The notes beneath the pieces are model-generated. The model saw only the letters and a list, made by a program, of their open reading frames with translations, did not search any database and was not told the DNA's origin. A stretch of 64,000 nt of DNA, taken from positions 2,658,501 through 2,722,500 of the forward strand of contig NZ_CP083455.1 in the NCBI RefSeq assembly GCF_020229735.1, written 5' to 3'. Source of the stretch: Deinococcus taeanensis (GTDB taxonomy: Bacteria; Deinococcota; Deinococci; Deinococcales; Deinococcaceae). Position 1 is the stretch's first letter; each line of letters begins with the position of its first letter. Positions 62,571-64,000 of the stretch are shown here, in pieces. A program made the position numbers and the translations under genes.

Positions 62571-63523
62571 GCCGAGAGGTCAGAGGCGGCTGGACCCTCC
62601 GGCCCTACACGCCTGCCGACGCGTCTGCCTTCGCTGCCCTGCAGTCGCTGGGTGGCCGCGCCACCACAGCCGGAGATCTCCTGAGCGGCGACGCCCGGCG
62701 GCCCCCAGCTGACCTGCTACGCCGGCGTCTGCTGGTCACCCAGGACGGCACCGTCCTGGGTGGATCGCAGGTGCGGACCTTCGCCTTTGTGCCCCCAGAT
62801 CACCTGCAGGCCGCGGTCCTGGTTCACCCGGCCGCCCGGGCGCAGGGCGCAGGAGAAATCCTGTGGGCTGATCTTCATCAGGCCGCCCGGGACGCTGGCG
62901 CCCTTGGGCTGAGCGCCGATGTGCCCGATACGGATCCCAGTGCATTGAGCTGGGCGCAGCGCCGGGGCTTTCAGGTGCATGCCCACCGCTTCGCCTCCGA
63001 ACTGAACCTGACGGCCTTCGACCCCGCACCTTTTCAGGAATCCTTAGCAGGTGCGCGGGTGCAGGGCGTTACGTTCACTGACCTCCGCGGAGCGGACCAG
63101 ACGGTTGTGGACCGTTACCTGCACTTCGTGGCCGACCGGCTCATCGAAACTCCGGACCTGGCTGGCCAGCCGCGCTGGTCGGCCGACCAGGTGCGGGCCA
63201 TGCTGCGCCTGACGCACGACCCGCGCCCGGACTGGCTGATCCTGGCGGTTGGCCCGGACGGCACCTGGCTGGGCACCACGGCCCTTGTGCGCTTCCCAAG
63301 CCTGCCCTTCGTGTACAACGAACTGACCGCCATGCACCCCGCCGCGCGTGGCCGCGGACTCGCTCTTCCCCTGAAACTGCAGATTGTGGAACGCGCACGC
63401 GCCGAGGGGTACGCCGCCATGCGGACGAACAATCACGCCCGCAACGCCCCCATGCTGGCCGTGAACCGTCGGCTGGGCTTCAAGCACCTCAACGGCCGGT
63501 TCGAAGTGCGCCGCCCGCTCTGA
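62567..63523 (+). CDS. Tandem GNAT-domain N-acetyltransferase
   Basis: 318 aa with two GNAT-like halves, about 1-150 (AAVLVHPAARAQGAGEILWADL) and 160-318 (YNELTAMHPAARGRGLALPLKLQI, then RTNNHARNAPMLAVNRRLGFK). The second half has the better acetyl-CoA loop. Substrate unknown. GTG start overlapping the DinB-like gene's stop. Its end is 3 nt from the end of the convergent kinase gene. Confidence 0.82.
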   Translation: MSREVRGGWTLRPYTPADASAFAALQSLGGRATTAGDLLSGDARRPPADLLRRRLLVTQDGTVLGGSQVRTFAFVPPDHLQAAVLVHPAARAQGAGEILWADLHQAARDAGALGLSADVPDTDPSALSWAQRRGFQVHAHRFASELNLTAFDPAPFQESLAGARVQGVTFTDLRGADQTVVDRYLHFVADRLIETPDLAGQPRWSADQVRAMLRLTHDPRPDWLILAVGPDGTWLGTTALVRFPSLPFVYNELTAMHPAARGRGLALPLKLQIVERARAEGYAAMRTNNHARNAPMLAVNRRLGFKHLNGRFEVRRPL

Positions 63524-63526
63524 GAC

Positions 63527-64000
63527 TCAGCTTTTGCGCCGGCGGAAGGGGTTCCAGCGGGCACCACTTTTCCCGTCTGGTTCGGTGGGCGTGTCCGGCG
63601 TCACGCCCGGGCCCGGGCGCACCAGGCCGTGACGCCCGGCCGGACGCGTCACCTCCACCTCCGTTTTTGGTTCCGGTTCGTACACTTCGTCCGCTGGCGT
63701 CTCCCCCAGGGCGCTGAGCAGAGCCCGCCGAAGCTGGTCTGCGGTGGGGCGGTCACCGGCCCGCTTCGCCAGTGCCAGTTCCGCCAGTCGGGCCACAGAG
63801 CGGGACAACGTGGGCTTCAGCATGGTCAGCGACGCCGGGAAGCGGGTCATGTGCGCCACCATCAGTTCCTCGTAGGTGTTGCCCTGATAGGGCCGCTCAC
63901 CGGTGAGCAGCTCATACGTCATGATGCCCAGGCTGTACACGTCACTGGCGCTGCTGCTGCCCTCGCCGCGGTAGATCTCCGGGGCCATGTAATACGGGCT
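63527..64000 (-). CDS. Ser/Thr protein kinase, C-terminal part (5' end beyond window)
   Basis: At least 157 codons of the 3' end are visible. [38 protein letters not shown] is the kinase APE motif and subdomain IX of a eukaryotic-like Hanks kinase; the last 60 residues are a Pro/Glu/Arg-rich tail ([12 protein letters not shown]). The ATP-binding lobe and catalytic loop lie to the right of the window. A transmembrane part is not visible, so it may be cytoplasmic. Confidence 0.85.
   Translation of the reverse strand, partial: SPYYMAPEIYRGEGSSSASDVYSLGIMTYELLTGERPYQGNTYEELMVAHMTRFPASLTMLKPTLSRSVARLAELALAKRAGDRPTADQLRRALLSALGETPADEVYEPEPKTEVEVTRPAGRHGLVRPGPGVTPDTPTEPDGKSGARWNPFRRRKS

Overview
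The window looks like the replication-origin region of a Deinococcus main chromosome (high G+C, Deinococcus-Thermus). Evidence: dnaA and dnaN flank a dense DnaA-box array; an SSB with two OB folds sits in the rpsF-ssb-rpsR-rplI operon behind a near-consensus radiation/desiccation response motif (RDRM); DnaA has no usable ATG/GTG/TTG start and probably starts at ATC, as reported for Deinococcus; a YpdA-type reductase fits bacillithiol use; and at least 19 genes carry a -10 box (TANNNT type) only 5-7 nt before the start codon, the leaderless-mRNA pattern described in Deinococcus. From memory the gene set parallels the start of D. radiodurans chromosome I. The species cannot be decided from sequence alone.

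Layout. 1-9.4 kb: two cell-envelope/SHOCT-like genes, an RNase II-type exonuclease, agmatine deiminase, a double-GNAT protein, a decayed IS5-family element (5755-6666) inserted exactly in the overlapping stop codons of two convergent genes, then a VOC protein, an aldo/keto reductase and a DsbA-like protein. 9.7-18.6 kb: thrC, a lipoprotein, N-carbamoylputrescine amidase (second half of the agmatine-to-putrescine route), a regulator/cytochrome P450 divergon around a perfect 14-bp inverted repeat, a 5'-truncated methyltransferase, truA, a LysM-M23 peptidase and surE. 18.6-21.7 kb: a gene-poor, accessory-looking stretch with an orphan response regulator, small unknown ORFs and a 59-bp tandem repeat. 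21.7-32.3 kb: TPR protein, def-fmt, an endonuclease III, the branched-chain 2-oxoacid dehydrogenase E1alpha-E1beta-(small membrane protein)-E2 cluster and a class V aminotransferase.

32.3-37 kb is the partition locus: mnmG, two parS-like repeats, a free-standing LAGLIDADG-like protein, rsmG, parA, parB. 37-48.4 kb: VanW protein, YpdA-like reductase, a thyA-dCMP deaminase-folA nucleotide operon, fumC, an OmpR-type two-component pair, dprA and an epimerase. 48.4-51.3 kb: dnaA-oriC-dnaN. oriC has six minus-oriented boxes facing four plus-oriented boxes, followed by a DnaA-trio run and an A/T-rich tract. 51.4-54.5 kb: eno-pyk, then a second DnaA-box cluster. 54.5-64 kb: tyrS, MOSC protein, trmK, rny, the rpsF-ssb-rpsR-rplI operon, a DinB/GNAT pair and the end of a Ser/Thr kinase gene.

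Functionally this is core replication, segregation, translation and nucleotide metabolism, with a few accessory insertions. The most interesting non-standard signals are the parS repeats beside the LAGLIDADG protein, the distal DnaA-box cluster, the P450 operator and the regulatory box at the branched-chain dehydrogenase promoter. No tRNA, rRNA, CRISPR array or prophage was seen.
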